Source of the DNA: CALLCD01 sp039196965
GTDB lineage: Bacteria; Pseudomonadota; Alphaproteobacteria; Caulobacterales; Hyphomonadaceae
DNA length: 64,000 bases
Reading direction: 5' to 3'
Assembly: GCA_039196965.1 (NCBI GenBank)
Contig: JBCCUK010000019.1
Span: forward strand, 1-64,000
The position numbers were made by a program, and so were the translations under genes. How positions within the stretch are numbered: position 1 is the first letter of the stretch; each line of letters begins with the position of its first letter. The notes beneath the pieces are model-generated. The model searched no databases. It saw only the letters and a program-made list of their open reading frames with translations, and was not told the origin of the DNA. This document shows positions 1 to 9,900 of this stretch, piece after piece.

Positions 1-127
1 CTGCCGCTGAGCCGAGGGAGATCCGGGCAAAGGGCTCTTCCGTTGCTGGATTTTCGATGTCCAGCGTGCGTGGTTCGACGGGGTCAACCCACTCGCCGTT
101 GATATAGAATTTGAGATAGTCCTGCAT
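1..127 (-). CDS. Aldehyde dehydrogenase family protein, N-terminal fragment (cut by window edge)
   Basis: Only the first 42 codons are inside the window. The translation begins MQDYLKFYINGEWVDPVE and continues with DIENPATEEPFARISLG, the typical opening of NAD(P)-dependent aldehyde dehydrogenases (a YINGEWV strand, then NPATEE). An in-frame ATG lies two codons upstream, but it touches the GGGAG ribosome-binding site; the ATG at 127 has a 6-base spacing and is preferred. The active-site part is missing, so substrate cannot be guessed. The gene is divergent from the methyltransferase at 301. Confidence 0.8.
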   Translation of the reverse strand, partial: MQDYLKFYINGEWVDPVEPRTLDIENPATEEPFARISLGSAA

Positions 128-300
128 TTTCATCTCCCTGATCATTGTGTTGTGGATGCTGAATTCACTTATAGCGTAGGATATCGCCGTGCGAAGGGGG
201 GATATTATTGAAACTAATGTGAGCTTTGCTGATGACCGGTATTCAATGTGTCCCGACATTGTGAGCTGAGTTTCATTGGGCAACGTCCTAGGTTGGTCGA

Positions 301-1224
301 ATGCCGGGATTGATAAGCGACCTTGTAGACAACGATATTGAGGTGATTGAGGTCGTTTCCTGCGCCGAACTCGTTAAGAGCTGGAAGAGCGACTTTGGGA
401 TTGATGTCGCGCGCCTATTCCAGGGCGTCGAACAGCTGCATATGGTGCGCAATCGGAAAACGGGGATTGTCCAATTTGATCCCCCCATCCTAGGAGATGC
501 TCGATTCTATAAGGATTTGCGGTCCTTCAAATGGTATCATCCCGATGCCAAGGAAGAGTTCAACGCTGCGGCAGCGGATTATGTGCCGGGTCAACAGGTG
601 ATCGACGTTGGTGCCGGGCATGGTGACTTTGCGGGGCACGTAAAGGGGCAAGATTACTTGGGTCTTGAAACGGACCCAGAGGCTGTCGCTGACTGCGTCG
701 CCAGGGGTTTGAATGTACTGCCCATGACCATGGCGGAGCATCTCTCGCGGGGTGACTCCAAAAGAGCCGATCTCACTACGGCTTTTCAGGTCCTTGAACA
801 TGTTGCCGAACCGGATGTCTTTCTCGGGCAGATGGTCGATCTTACCAAACCCGGTGGGTGCGTTGTTATCGGGGTGCCCGATGCGGACTCCTACGTCTCG
901 GACTTGCCGGACTTTATGCTGAATGCACCGCCCCACCATATAACATGGTGGACTGAAGATGCGCTGGTTGGGCTTATGGCGGAGAAAGGGCTCGCCATTC
1001 TCGATGTCAGGCGATTTAAGTTGGAGCCTTGGGAACGGCAACTATGGTGGATGGCGAAGTTTGCGCGGCTGTTGTCACGTTCGAATGTTTCGAAATTCGG
1101 CTCACCGCACAGAATGAGAAAAGTCGCCTCCTTCGTCTTGTCCTTCGGAGCTCAGATTTTACCCCTTCCGCAATCTGCTACTGGATCAACGCTATTGGCC
1201 ATTGCGGCAAAGCCATCCCTATAA
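301..1224 (+). CDS. Class I SAM-dependent methyltransferase
   Basis: 307-residue protein with a Methyltransf_11/23-type core. Motif I is VIDVGAGHGDF at about residues 100-110. An acidic residue for the SAM ribose follows in GLETD, and the post-motif FQVLEHV at about 162 is the hallmark of this family. The first 90 residues form an extra domain that may recognise the substrate, and the C-terminal part is Trp- and basic-rich (WERQLWWMAKFARLLSR). Similar proteins often sit in surface-polysaccharide or lipid modification loci, but the neighbours here do not indicate the substrate. The start codon has only a weak ribosome-binding site. Confidence 0.8.
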   Translation: MPGLISDLVDNDIEVIEVVSCAELVKSWKSDFGIDVARLFQGVEQLHMVRNRKTGIVQFDPPILGDARFYKDLRSFKWYHPDAKEEFNAAAADYVPGQQVIDVGAGHGDFAGHVKGQDYLGLETDPEAVADCVARGLNVLPMTMAEHLSRGDSKRADLTTAFQVLEHVAEPDVFLGQMVDLTKPGGCVVIGVPDADSYVSDLPDFMLNAPPHHITWWTEDALVGLMAEKGLAILDVRRFKLEPWERQLWWMAKFARLLSRSNVSKFGSPHRMRKVASFVLSFGAQILPLPQSATGSTLLAIAAKPSL

Positions 1225-1228
1225 AGAC

Positions 1229-1255
1229 AAAAAAAGGACCGCCTATGGGCGGTCC
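1229..1255 (-). terminator. Rho-independent terminator of the H-NS-like gene
   Basis: An 8-bp perfect stem (GGACCGCC, 1236-1243, with GGCGGTCC, 1248-1255) closes a TATG loop. A run of seven A at 1229-1235 becomes a U tract on the minus strand, so it terminates the H-NS-like gene that ends at 1290. It lies just past the stop of the methyltransferase and may also act weakly on that strand. Confidence 0.85.
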
Positions 1256-1289
1256 CTATTAGATCCGTCTGGATCTGTTTTTCTGCGTC

Positions 1290-1718
1290 TTAAGACGCGA
1301 CGGCGTATTTCGTACGCTTACGGCCGGCCTCTTCATGATTGCGCAGCCAGACAGGAGTGCGGCCGCGGCCAGACCAGCTATTGCCAGTTTTCGGATCGCG
1401 GAACTTGATCGGTGCCTTGCCAATTGGTTTACGCTTAGTGGCCTTTGGCTTCTTCGCCTTGGCTTCTGGCGCGGCTTTAACAAGTTTCAGTTTTGGCTTC
1501 GCAGCTTTTCTGGTGGTCTTGCGGGCAGGCTTGGAGGCTTTTGGTTTCTTTGCGGCGACTGGCTTATGAGCTGAGGCGAAGGCTTTCAGCTCTTTGATCC
1601 GCTTTTCGAGTTCGGCAACTTCAGCTGCGGCTTTCGCAGCGATCTCTTGATCGACTTTTGCGCGCAGTGCGAGAAGGTCTTCGACCGACTTCTTGGTGAG
1701 GGTAATTTTGCTAGACAT
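1290..1718 (-). CDS. H-NS family nucleoid-associated protein with histone-H1-like linker
   Basis: 142 residues in three parts. Residues 5-50 form a charged, probably coiled-coil oligomerisation segment. Residues 52-104 are a Lys/Ala/Pro-rich linker resembling histone H1 tails. Residues 105-126 carry the H-NS DNA-binding motif (KFRDPKTGNSWSGRGRTPVW), whose GRGRTP loop in this family inserts into the AT-rich minor groove. It should bind and silence or compact DNA. The start ATG follows AGGAGCCTCAC on the minus strand, a good ribosome-binding site. The gene is monocistronic with its own terminator. The extended basic linker is longer than in HvrA or enterobacterial H-NS. Confidence 0.88.
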   Translation of the reverse strand: MSSKITLTKKSVEDLLALRAKVDQEIAAKAAAEVAELEKRIKELKAFASAHKPVAAKKPKASKPARKTTRKAAKPKLKLVKAAPEAKAKKPKATKRKPIGKAPIKFRDPKTGNSWSGRGRTPVWLRNHEEAGRKRTKYAVAS

Positions 1719-1857
1719 GTGAGGCTCCTGTTCGAATTGTCTGTACCCGTCATACGTTGAACAAATTACCGAGAGGCAAATAGTTTATTTCGAGCCGGTA
1801 AACATTTATATTTTTTCGCACTGGACAATTTGGCGAATATATTTCAATCCGCCGCCT

Positions 1858-3075
1858 ATGACTGACCGCTTTTCTGCTTTCCGCCACCTGTCATATCGAA
1901 GGTACTTCGTCTCAAGGTTCGCTACGGCATTTGCGGTTCAAATTGTTTCCGTTGCTGTCGGTTGGCAGATATATGACCAGACGCAGAACCCCGCACTCTT
2001 GGGATGGATCGGGCTTGTTCAATTCCTTCCGGCGCTTTTGCTGGTGGTTGTCACCGGGGTGACGGCCGACCGCGTTGGCCGTCGGCTGGTCATGGGAAGT
2101 TCGATACTGATCGAGATGGTTTGTGCAGCCGCCATTTTGGCGCTCGCTATAGTCGAGAAGTTTGATCCAATATGGGTATTGGGAATACTCACGGTGTTTG
2201 GTGTCGCTCGCGCTTTTTTATCTCCTGCCTCCTCATCCCTCGCGGTGAATATCGTACCGACCGAAGATTTTGCGAACGCCGTCGGATGGACAGCGTCCTC
2301 CTGGCAAATGGCCTCGATACTCGGGCCGGTTGCAGGTGGCTTATTGTACGGATTATCACCGGTCGTTGCCTATGCGGTTGCCACTTTGACGCTTGGTGCA
2401 TCAGCGGTTCTTATCTTTTCCATACCCAAACCCAATCAGAGGATTTCAGGCGAGCCGACAACGCTCTCGACTTTACTCGGAGGGTTTTCCTACATCTGGA
2501 AAGAAAAAGTTGTATTCGGGGCTATTTCGCTTGATCTGTTCGCTGTCTTGCTGGGCGGTGCCGTCGCGCTTCTTCCGATTTACGCCCGAGACATATTGGA
2601 GCTGGGCCCTGCAGGGCTGGGATTACTTCGCGCGGCACCCGGCCTTGGTGCTATATTGATGCTCGCCGTCGTGACCGCATTCCCGATCAAGGACCATGCT
2701 GGCATTATCCTTTTCGTCTGCGTCGGCCTATTCGGGCTTGCCACAGTGGTCTTCGGTGCGTCGACGATTGCCTGGGTGTCTATATTGGCGCTGATGCTCG
2801 TCGGTGGGTTTGATATGGTCTCGGTGTTGATCCGTGAAGTGCTGCTCCAGCTCTGGACCCCCGATGCGGTACGCGGTCGTGTGAATGCCGTTAATTCGAT
2901 ATTTCTTGGTGCATCAAACGAACTTGGTGAAGCGCGAGCCGGTTTTATGGCCGCGAAACTCGGCGCGGTTTTTACCGTTGTTGCGGGCGGTGTGGCTGCG
3001 ATGGGAGTCGCCGCCGCATGGGCAGCCATGTTTCCGGGCCTGCGAAAAGCGAGGCATCTTGAGCATCGGCACTAG
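1858..3075 (+). CDS. MFS transporter, MFS_3/EntS-like
   Basis: 405 residues with about 12 hydrophobic segments. The N-terminus FSAFRHLSYRRYFVSRFAT and the loop TGVTADRVGRRLVMGSS match the MFS_3 (enterobactin-exporter-like) subgroup, which exports drugs or siderophores by proton antiport. VGWQIYDQTQNPALLGWIGL in the first helices is also typical. No siderophore biosynthesis gene is nearby, so the substrate is unknown. Its stop codon overlaps, tail to tail, the stop codon of the HerA-like gene on the other strand (3072-3075). Confidence 0.85.
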   Translation: MTDRFSAFRHLSYRRYFVSRFATAFAVQIVSVAVGWQIYDQTQNPALLGWIGLVQFLPALLLVVVTGVTADRVGRRLVMGSSILIEMVCAAAILALAIVEKFDPIWVLGILTVFGVARAFLSPASSSLAVNIVPTEDFANAVGWTASSWQMASILGPVAGGLLYGLSPVVAYAVATLTLGASAVLIFSIPKPNQRISGEPTTLSTLLGGFSYIWKEKVVFGAISLDLFAVLLGGAVALLPIYARDILELGPAGLGLLRAAPGLGAILMLAVVTAFPIKDHAGIILFVCVGLFGLATVVFGASTIAWVSILALMLVGGFDMVSVLIREVLLQLWTPDAVRGRVNAVNSIFLGASNELGEARAGFMAAKLGAVFTVVAGGVAAMGVAAAWAAMFPGLRKARHLEHRH

Positions 3076-4586
3076 CGCCTTCGATTGCCCAGAATGCCGC
3101 GTAGCACATAACGTGTAAGGTCTCGGGCGATCGTCCGTGTAACTGTCTTTACAGCAGCTTCGGTCGGTGTCTGCCTTGAAGATCTCCGCCGGGTACGGGA
3201 TTTCCGTTCCTTCGTTTTCTCTGCGTCGCGTTTTGCCCGCTCTTCTTCTTCGGCCAACCGTTCGGCGGCTTCTGTTGCTTCTTCTTCGCGCCTTTCCAGG
3301 ATCTCGTAAGCGGACTCTCGATCAATGGGATCGTCATATTGTCCGCGGACCGGGCTCTCACCCATAACAGCCTTTCGCTCTTCTGGCGTTGCCGGTCCAA
3401 GCCGGGAGGAGGGTGGTCTGATCAAGGTGCGCTGAACAATATTCGGCCGGCCCTTTTCATCCAGGGTGGAAACGAGTGCCTCTCCGACACCGAGTTCGGT
3501 GATCACCTCTTCGGTGTCAAAGTCAGGGTTTTCCCGGAAGCTCTCCGCAGCGGCTCGGACGCCTTTCCGCTCGGCAGGTGTGTAGGCTCTCAGCGCGTGC
3601 TGAATACGATTACCTAACTGGGCTAAAACGCTCTCTGGAAGGTCTCGCGGATTCTGCGTAACAAAGAACACGCCGACGCCCTTGGAACGGATCAGCCGCA
3701 CCACCTGCTCGACCTTTTCAAGAAGCGCGCGAGGTGTGTCCTTGAAAAGCAGGTGCGCCTCGTCGAAGAAGAAGACGAGTTTTGGCTTTCTCGGGTCGCC
3801 GACTTCCGGCAGTTGCTCAAAGAGTTCTGAAAGGAGCCACAAGAGGAATGTCGAATAGAGACGCGGCGAGTTTATCAGCTTTGTGGAATCCAGCACATTG
3901 ATATAGCCGCGGCCATCCCTTGTTGTCCGCATCAAGTCTTCGAGTCGTAGTGCCGGCTCACCAAAGAACTGTTCCGCGCCCTCGCGCTCCAATACGAGCA
4001 GGTTTCTTTGAATTGCGCCGAGGGATGCCTTTGCCACATTTCCATATTCGGAAGAAATCTCCGCGGCCACCTCTTTGTCGCCCATATGGATCAGAAGCTT
4101 GCGTAGATCCTTCAGGTCGAGAAGCAGCATGTCGTTGTCATCGGCATATTCGAAGGCAATGGTCAGAACGCCTTCCTGTGTGTCTGTAAGATCCATCAAT
4201 CTGGACAGGAGGAGCGGCCCCATTTCCGAGATGGTCGTGCGCACCGGATGTCCCTGTTCGCCGAAGACATCCCAGAATATGGTCGGGCTGGCCCCGTAGC
4301 CGTAATCTTCAAATCCGATTTTCTCGGCACGCGAGACAAGCTTTTCATGCAATTTGTGTTCATGGCTGCCAGCAACGGTAATGCCGGAGAGATCACCTTT
4401 TACGTCGGCGCAGAAGACGGGGACGCCTTCGGCTGAAAAGCTCTCTGCAAGAATTTGCAAAGTTACGGTTTTGCCTGTGCCCGTAGCTCCGGCGACAAGG
4501 CCATGCCGGTTGGCGCGATCCAGTAAAAGCACTTGCGCTTCGTTTTGAACGGCCCCGCCACCACCGATGAAAATTGATCCGCTCAT
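3072..4586 (-). CDS. HerA/VirB4-type ATPase of the DUF853 (YjgR) family
   Basis: About 504 residues. Walker A is GATGTGKT at residues 33-40, Walker B ends in FFFDEAH (D275-E276), and VFFVTQNPRDLP acts as sensor/arginine region. The architecture follows DUF853 helicase-like ATPases (E. coli YjgR), whose physiological role is not established. The last 90 residues are Glu/Arg-rich and probably coiled-coil, ending in a basic tail. Translation probably starts at the ATG at 4586 (MSGSIFIGGG): GAGGA lies 10 bases upstream, whereas the ATG at 4595 is only one base from it. A further in-frame ATG at 4646 would add an unrelated hydrophobic stretch. Confidence 0.85.
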   Translation of the reverse strand: MSGSIFIGGGGAVQNEAQVLLLDRANRHGLVAGATGTGKTVTLQILAESFSAEGVPVFCADVKGDLSGITVAGSHEHKLHEKLVSRAEKIGFEDYGYGASPTIFWDVFGEQGHPVRTTISEMGPLLLSRLMDLTDTQEGVLTIAFEYADDNDMLLLDLKDLRKLLIHMGDKEVAAEISSEYGNVAKASLGAIQRNLLVLEREGAEQFFGEPALRLEDLMRTTRDGRGYINVLDSTKLINSPRLYSTFLLWLLSELFEQLPEVGDPRKPKLVFFFDEAHLLFKDTPRALLEKVEQVVRLIRSKGVGVFFVTQNPRDLPESVLAQLGNRIQHALRAYTPAERKGVRAAAESFRENPDFDTEEVITELGVGEALVSTLDEKGRPNIVQRTLIRPPSSRLGPATPEERKAVMGESPVRGQYDDPIDRESAYEILERREEEATEAAERLAEEEERAKRDAEKTKERKSRTRRRSSRQTPTEAAVKTVTRTIARDLTRYVLRGILGNRRR

Positions 4587-4759
4587 ATCCGACATATCCT
4601 CGTGAAGAATCAACGCGCAGGCTACCGTCAAACTAATTGTGAGCAAGGGGGAGGGGCATGTGACCCCATGTGAACGGCAGAGCTGCCATATACCCTTTCA
4701 GTAGCGTCACTGCTCCAGAGCAGTTCCTGAGACACGAAGTTTACAGAAGGGGAAGTCAA

Positions 4760-5467
4760 ATGGGAAAAGTCGTCAAACCGCCAAAGGTGTATGATCGTAA
4801 GCCGGTAAAACTCCTACTTTATCGCTGGGGTGGAAAGTGGGGTCCATTCAAGGTGAAGATACCTTGCGGCGAGTGTTCACTGACTCAAGACGTTATCAAA
4901 GACACACTCGAAAACGAGCTCGCGAATGCCAAGGTCGAGTATGAGGTGAAGGACTGGCTGAGCCATATGTTGGAAGCCACCTTCAAAGGAGCCCGCAACG
5001 CGCCCTGTATTCTTGTGAATGATGAGGTCATTGCCCAGGGGGGAGCTCTTAATAGAGGCTTGTTGGCAGAGGCTGTGATGAACGAACACGTTCAGCATTT
5101 CCCGCTGGAAGGCACGCATATTTTCGGAAAAGACAATTGCCCGTATTGTCGCCGGGCCAAGGCCGACATGGACCAGCTTGGGATCCCATACACTTACCAT
5201 GATGTCGTGAAGAATCCGGGTGCCATGTATGAAATGATTGCACGGGTGAAGCCGATCGTCGGGCCAAAGACGCCGGTCACACTGCCGCAAATCTGGGTCG
5301 ACGGAGAGTATGTTGGCGGGTCCGATGAACTCCGCGGAAAATATGGAATAGAGGATTCGCCGGAGCGGAAATCTGAAAAACCCAAGGCGAACGCCATTAT
5401 GCCGAAAGCCGCCAGGAGCTATTGGGGCACAGCCCAAGCAGCCAGCGGTTCTGCTCAGCTCAGTTGA
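4760..5467 (+). CDS. Two-domain glutaredoxin-like protein
   Basis: 235 residues with two thioredoxin-like halves. The N-terminal half carries CGEC (residues 36-39) in a context like a redox helix start (PCGECSLTQDVI), and the C-terminal half is a classical glutaredoxin with CPYC at 127-130 and a TLPQIWVDGEYVGGSDEL glutathione-binding segment. It would reduce disulfides with glutathione in the cytoplasm. The start at 4760 follows AGGGGAAGTCAA; a longer reading from 4670 lacks a ribosome-binding site. The tail after residue 200 is low-complexity and not part of the fold. It is followed by a hairpin terminator. Confidence 0.82.
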   Translation: MGKVVKPPKVYDRKPVKLLLYRWGGKWGPFKVKIPCGECSLTQDVIKDTLENELANAKVEYEVKDWLSHMLEATFKGARNAPCILVNDEVIAQGGALNRGLLAEAVMNEHVQHFPLEGTHIFGKDNCPYCRRAKADMDQLGIPYTYHDVVKNPGAMYEMIARVKPIVGPKTPVTLPQIWVDGEYVGGSDELRGKYGIEDSPERKSEKPKANAIMPKAARSYWGTAQAASGSAQLS

Positions 5468-5493
5468 CGCACTTTGCGAGCGCCAGCAGTCTA

Positions 5494-5524
5494 GCCCTTC
5501 CCGAACCGGGGAGGGCTTTGTCTT
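5494..5524 (+). terminator. Probable terminator after the glutaredoxin gene
   Basis: A 9-pair stem with one T-G wobble (GCCCTTCCC 5494-5502 with GGGGAGGGC 5508-5516) closes a GAACC loop and is followed by TTTGTCTT. The right arm GGGGAGGG also provides the ribosome-binding site for the AI-2E-type gene starting at 5525, so folding would hide that site. It may therefore act as attenuator as well as terminator. Confidence 0.6.
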
Positions 5525-6595
5525 ATGGATGCATCAACAAAAACAGGTGTGTGGATTATCGCGACAGGTGTCATCGTCGCATTCCTTTATCTGGGGCGAG
5601 CCTTCTTCGCGCCATTTGCAATGGCGGTTTTTCTTTATCTAGTCATGGAGGGGTTCGCCCGGGCGATTGACAACAGATCAAAGATCCTGACCCGCAGCCT
5701 GTCGCGCGTGATCTCCATTCTGATCGTCACGTTTGGGTTTGGGCTCTACATTGTATTGATGGCGCGCGGCGTCGCCCAATTCGGGGGCCAGGCCGCGCTT
5801 TATGAAAATCAGATCAATGCGCTGATATCGGATGTCTATGCCTTCGCGCATCTGTCCGACGCTCCGACGCTCTCCGACCTTTTGTTCGGGGAACCGGGGA
5901 GGCGGCTTCTGGCTACGTTGGGTTCGGCGACGAGTGAACTCAGCGAGAATCTGATACTGATTTTTCTCTATATCGCTTTTCTGTTTATCGCGCAGTCCAA
6001 CTGGTCATTGAAACTAGACTTCATTTTTAGAGATGGTGAGCAACGTGAGAAAGCTAGGGAGATTGGTAAAGCCGCATCCAGAGGGATCGAAACGTATCTC
6101 TGGACGCAGACGGTCATTTCATTTTTGACCACGTCGCTAACCTACGCAACGCTCGTATTGCTGGGTGCGGAGAATGCTCTGTTTCTTGCTGCTTTGATAT
6201 TTGTTCTGAATTACATTCCTACCATCGGCTCGATTGTCGCTGCCTTTATTCCGCTTCTCTTCGCATTGGTGCAGCCGACTCTACCGGCCTGGGTTCCAGG
6301 TTCAGCCCCTGAGAGTAGCTATATTTATGCGACAATCGTTTTCACGGTTGTCAGCTTCTGGCAGTTCTTTTTTGGCAATGTTGTGCAGCCCCGCATGATG
6401 GGAGATTCTCTCAATCTCTCAGCGCTAATTGTCCTTATTTCGCTCGCAATTTGGGGGGCTATTTGGGGTATACCGGGAATGTTCCTCTCCGCACCCCTTA
6501 CTGTGTTGATGATGATACTCTTTGCCCAGTCTGAGTCGACGAGATGGGTGGCAATTCTGCTGTCCGCCGACGGGAAGCCTGAAAAGGGTGCGTAG
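5525..6595 (+). CDS. AI-2E family transporter (PerM-like permease)
   Basis: 356 residues with a predicted 7-8 transmembrane layout: a hydrophobic pair at the N-terminus, a long amphipathic periplasmic/cytoplasmic segment (about 90-140), then a cluster of helices. The segment NYIPTIGSIVAAFIPLLFAL and the later IWGIPGMFLSAPLTV are the conserved core of the family. Members have been linked to AI-2 export or to sodium/proton antiport, so the cargo is uncertain. The ribosome-binding site lies in the right arm of the preceding hairpin. Confidence 0.88.
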   Translation: MDASTKTGVWIIATGVIVAFLYLGRAFFAPFAMAVFLYLVMEGFARAIDNRSKILTRSLSRVISILIVTFGFGLYIVLMARGVAQFGGQAALYENQINALISDVYAFAHLSDAPTLSDLLFGEPGRRLLATLGSATSELSENLILIFLYIAFLFIAQSNWSLKLDFIFRDGEQREKAREIGKAASRGIETYLWTQTVISFLTTSLTYATLVLLGAENALFLAALIFVLNYIPTIGSIVAAFIPLLFALVQPTLPAWVPGSAPESSYIYATIVFTVVSFWQFFFGNVVQPRMMGDSLNLSALIVLISLAIWGAIWGIPGMFLSAPLTVLMMILFAQSESTRWVAILLSADGKPEKGA

Positions 6596-6729
6596 TGCTA
6601 GGTTGCCAACAGCACCTTACAAGAAGAAAATGATTTTTGCACTTGGAGAATAGTTGCCCAATACCATATCAAATTTGCCGAAAGACTCTAGTATTGTTAT
6701 CGAGTGATCGTATATAGCTTTTTAGCATG

Positions 6730-6828
6730 TACGAGATCGGGCCTCCGCGTGCGTCCCCCCACCCAGCCTGCGGATAAGGCTCGATAGGACCCGCTGAACA
6801 TGTCCCCGTTCAGCGGGTCCGCTTTATC
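6730..6828 (+). ncRNA. Candidate structured RNA (sRNA or leader) in the 337-bp gap before gdhZ
   Basis: The gap 6596-6932 has no credible ORF but holds two tandem hairpins. One is AGCCT/AGGCT (6765-6769 with 6777-6781). The second is a perfect 13-bp stem (6787-6799 with 6808-6820) enclosing the loop ATGTCCCC, followed by GCTTTATCTA. Upstream is an unpaired C-rich stretch (GCGTCCCCCCACCC) and an AT-rich region at 6690-6730 that could supply a promoter. C-rich single strands plus a strong 3' hairpin fit an alphaproteobacterial sRNA that pairs with ribosome-binding sites. The U tract is weak, so a terminator or a gdhZ leader element remains possible. Confidence 0.4.
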
Positions 6829-6932
6829 TACTTGAAAATCAAAGAACGATACATCTCCTCATTGTGAGGTCTTCCGAATTGAATTCGTTAAGCCACGGGC
6901 GTACACCAGCGATTTAGCAGGGGAAAATCATT

Positions 6933-9900
6933 GTGGCCGATTCAAATGTTCAGTCCTCGAAACACGAGGGTGCCAATGCGATTTTGGCTTATATGAGGAG
7001 TGTAGCTGGAGAAGATAACGGTGATGGACTCGATGAAGGGGCATTGTCGACTTTAGCGTCGGAGCTATGGGACTGGTCGCAAAAGCTGCCCGAAGGCGAG
7101 CGTGATGCGCGAATACGAACGGGCAACGAAGGCGTCGATGGCGCACCGTTGATTCTGCTTGAGGCCGTTGGACCCGATATTCCATTTCTTGTTGATTCGC
7201 TGCTGGCCGTTTGCGCGGATTTTGGCGCGCAGGTGAGTGTTGTTTTCCATCCGGTGCTCTCCCTGGATGGTATCGGGAATCGATCTTTCATTCAGATCCA
7301 CATGATGGGGCTTGCGCAATCGGAAGCGGAGCGTCTGTTGAAAGATGCCCAGGCGATTCTGCGGGATCTGGAAATCGTGGTCGCCGATCATATCGCCATG
7401 CGCGACCGCATGCAGCTTGAACGTGATCGTTTGCAGTCGTTGAAGCATCTGGGCAATGACGAACGGGACGAAGCGGTCGCTTTCCTTGACTGGCTCTCGA
7501 ACGATCACTTCGTTTTTCTAGGAACACGAACCTATGAATTCGAAAGAGATGGTAACGGGGATCTGGCGCGATCAGAGCCGATTATGCTTGGCGACTTCAA
7601 TTTAGGGCTTCTGCGGAATGAAGAATTGAATGTGCTTCGGCGCGGTGCGGAACCGACTGTCCTAACGGGAGTTGCGCGTGATTTTCTGCAGATGCCCGCG
7701 CCACTGATTATTGCAAAATCAACCTTGATCTCTTCGATCCACAGGCGTGTACGAGCAGACTATATTGGCGTGAAGCATTATGATGATGCAGGCCGCGTAA
7801 ATGGCGAAACGCGCTTTCTTGGTCTTTTTACTGCGGAGGCTTATGAGGAGACCGCGCGATCTGTCCCTGTCATTCGTCGGCGCGTTGCGCGTGTGCCGGA
7901 AATTCTCGGCGCTCCCAGAAAGGGCCATGCCGCGAAAGCGTTGTCCAACATACTTGAAACATGGCCGAGGGATGAATTGTTTCAGACCGACGTGGAAACA
8001 CTTGTTCCTATGGTCCAGGGTGTCCTGCATCTGCAAGAGAGACCTCGTACGCGTCTGTTCCTGCGACGTGACCGGTTTAACAGATTTGTCTCGGCCATCA
8101 TTTACGTTCCGAGGGATGCCTACGATTCGGACTTGCGCCAGCGCATGGCGACCGTTTTGGAAGACGCCTTCAAAGCCAAACTTCTTAGTTTCGAGCCCCG
8201 GTTTAGCCAGCAGACACTTGTCCGGGTTTTGTTCCTTCTGGAGCTGCCGTCCGATCCTCCAGACCCTGATCCGGCAGATTTGCAACGACGGATTTCCGGG
8301 CTTGCCGCTACCTGGCAAGATGCTTTTCGGGAAGAGCTCCTAACAGCCGATTTGGCGGAGCACGCCCGCGATGGCGCGCTCTGTTTCAGGACAGCATTTA
8401 ATGCTGCTTATGAAGAAGCCTTCTCTCCGTCCGAAGCTCTGCGAGATGTGGCTCAATTTGCGGAGTTATCCGCTGATCAGCCCATTCGAATGCTGGTGTA
8501 TAGGGGCGTTGGAGAAGATGAGACGAAGATCCGGGCGAAAGTATATTCGCGTGGCAAGCCTCTCGCTCTTTCAGAGTCTGTTCCAGTATTTGAAAATATG
8601 GGTTTGTTCGTCGATTTTGAGACGGGATACCCTGTCCGGCCCGCCCGGCGCATGACGGACGATGGGCCCGATGTGTACTGGGTTCATGAAGTCCTTATGC
8701 GGACAGAAAACAACGCTAAAATTGACCTTGATAACGTTCAGCCGCTGTTGGAAGATGCCTTTGTTGCGATTTGGACAGGCGAGTCCGAAAATGATGGTTT
8801 CAACAAGCTGATACTCGCATCACAAGCAAGCTGGAAGGAGGCGGCCCTGTTGCGAGGCCTTTCAGCCTACAGGCGGCAGAGCGGTTTTGACCCAGGCAGA
8901 CCAAGTCAGATCCGTGCACTGACAACATATCCTGACATCACTGCTGAGCTTCTAGCGATGTTCAGGGTGCTCTTTGATCCCGAACTCGATAAGTCGATTG
9001 AGGACAGAAAAATATCGGCAAGTGAAATCCGTGCAAAGATTGATTCATTGCTTGGCGGTGTTCCGTCTCTTGATGATGATCGCGTATTACGTCGTCTTGC
9101 TGACCTCATCCTGGCGCTACAGCGAACAAATTTCTTTCAGCAGGCAAACCAAGGGTTGCTCGCCTTTAAAGTTGCGAGCCGTGAGTTGGAAGATTTGCCC
9201 AAGCCTCGTCCGTTCCGGGAGATATTCGTTTCCAGTCCTTTGGTGGAGGGCGTGCATCTTCGCTTTGGTCCTGTGGCTCGGGGAGGACTGCGGTGGTCCG
9301 ATAGACCAGATGATTTCCGTACGGAGGTTCTTGGTCTCGTAAAAGCGCAGCAGGTAAAGAATGCCGTTATTGTCCCTGTCGGATCGAAAGGTGGATTCTT
9401 TCCAAAACAACTGCCGGCCGGTGGGAGCAGAGAAGATATCCGTTATGCGGGGATCACTGCCTACAAGGCTTTTATCTCATCTCTGCTCACCATCACTGAC
9501 AATTTGGTTGACGGAGATGTTCACCATCCAGATGATGTGGTCGTTTATGATGGTGCAGATCCTTATCTTGTCGTTGCGGCGGATAAGGGGACAGCAACTT
9601 TCTCGGACATTGCCAATGAAATCAGTGAATCGTTGGGTTTTTGGCTGGGTGATGCTTTCGCATCCGGTGGGTCATCTGGATATGATCACAAGGAAATGGG
9701 CATCACAGCGCGAGGTGGATGGGAAGCTGTAAAGCGTCATTTCTACGAAATTGGCACCGATATTCAGAAAGAACCGTTCACCGTTATCGGTGTTGGCGAC
9801 ATGTCCGGTGATGTATTCGGCAATGGCATGCTGCTTTCCAAGCAAATCAAGCTGACGGCCGCTTTTAACCATCTACATATTTTTATCGATCCGAGTCCGG

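Noticed and set aside
1259..1483. Minus-strand ORF with lipobox-like ALLSGC
   Set aside because: It lies in another frame of the H-NS-like gene and covers its terminator; lipobox is chance.
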